Below are positions 63,972 through 64,000 of a stretch of DNA of 64,000 nucleotides, piece by piece (position 1 is the first letter of the stretch; the number at the start of each line of letters is the position of its first letter). Under the pieces are notes generated by a model. That model had not been told where the DNA came from and did not search any database. It worked only from the letters and a program-made list of their open reading frames with translations. The position numbers and the translations under genes were made by a program. Origin of the DNA: Streptomyces griseoviridis (GTDB lineage Bacteria; Actinomycetota; Actinomycetes; Streptomycetales; Streptomycetaceae); NCBI RefSeq assembly GCF_005222485.1, contig NZ_CP029078.1, positions 7,565,501-7,629,500 on the forward strand, given 5' to 3'.

Positions 63972-64000
63972 AGCCACCCCCTCTCCCACAACCCTGGCGG

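Overview
The window looks like a chromosomal segment of a Streptomyces or close relative. It is very GC-rich with strong G/C in third codon positions, uses GTG/GTG-overlap starts freely, has only three in-frame TTA leucine codons that I found, and is packed with secreted polysaccharide hydrolases, sugar ABC transporters lacking their own ATPase, and actinomycete-specific regulators. No rRNA, tRNA, CRISPR array, transposase or phage gene was recognised.

Layout. 1-638: 3' end of a QuiC1-like dehydroshikimate dehydratase/HPPD-type protein. 688-7002 (minus): a pentose-phosphate operon, zwf-opcA-pgi-gnd-phosphatase, whose first two genes (transketolase, transaldolase) survive only as shredded relics. 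7153-16006: AraC regulator, secreted GH16 glucanase with a LacI-type operator, a peculiar 8-bp repeat array, an L,D-transpeptidase lipoprotein, an orphan UbiA prenyltransferase, an MpaB-like protein, a small membrane protein, a Crp/Fnr-like regulator, and about 1 kb without a convincing gene. 16007-28587: a divergent sugar locus with GH2 beta-galactosidase, two permeases, a solute-binding lipoprotein and a PfkB kinase on one side, and a DeoR regulator, GH4 and GH38 enzymes on the other. 28701-30386: secreted GH18 chitinase behind two DasR-like boxes. 30555-36385: ATP-grasp protein, metallophosphoesterase, Sfp-type phosphopantetheinyl transferase, a small conserved protein, an HExxH/XRE pair and an MmyB-like sensor protein. 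36600-44815: LacI regulator, complete maltose-type ABC transporter minus ATPase, GH13 glucosidase and a secreted GH87-like alpha-1,3-glucanase, which together read as an alpha-glucan utilisation operon. 45342-45869: small secreted protein.

46276-55778 is the most striking region: a nine-kilobase same-strand block with a CE18/Agd3-like secreted deacetylase, a PelF-type GT4 glycosyltransferase, a polytopic membrane protein, two sugar-nucleotide epimerase/dehydratases, a nucleotidyltransferase, a spherulin-4/GH135-like protein and a GH114-like lipoprotein. The set parallels both bacterial Pel and the fungal galactosaminogalactan cluster, so I read it as a locus making, trimming and deacetylating a cationic amino-sugar exopolysaccharide.

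55752-63971 (window end) is a second unusual system: a Trypco1-domain protein, a short FxsA-like precursor peptide carrying a C-terminal extension, an HExxH peptide beta-hydroxylase-like enzyme with a TTA codon, a 1469-residue vWA/NB-ARC/TPR STAND protein and a MoxR-type AAA ATPase. This resembles the actinobacterial FxSxx-COOH peptide-modification/conflict systems; its radical SAM partner is not in the window and may lie beyond the right edge. Functional assignments rest on motif recognition from the sequence alone; no searches were run.
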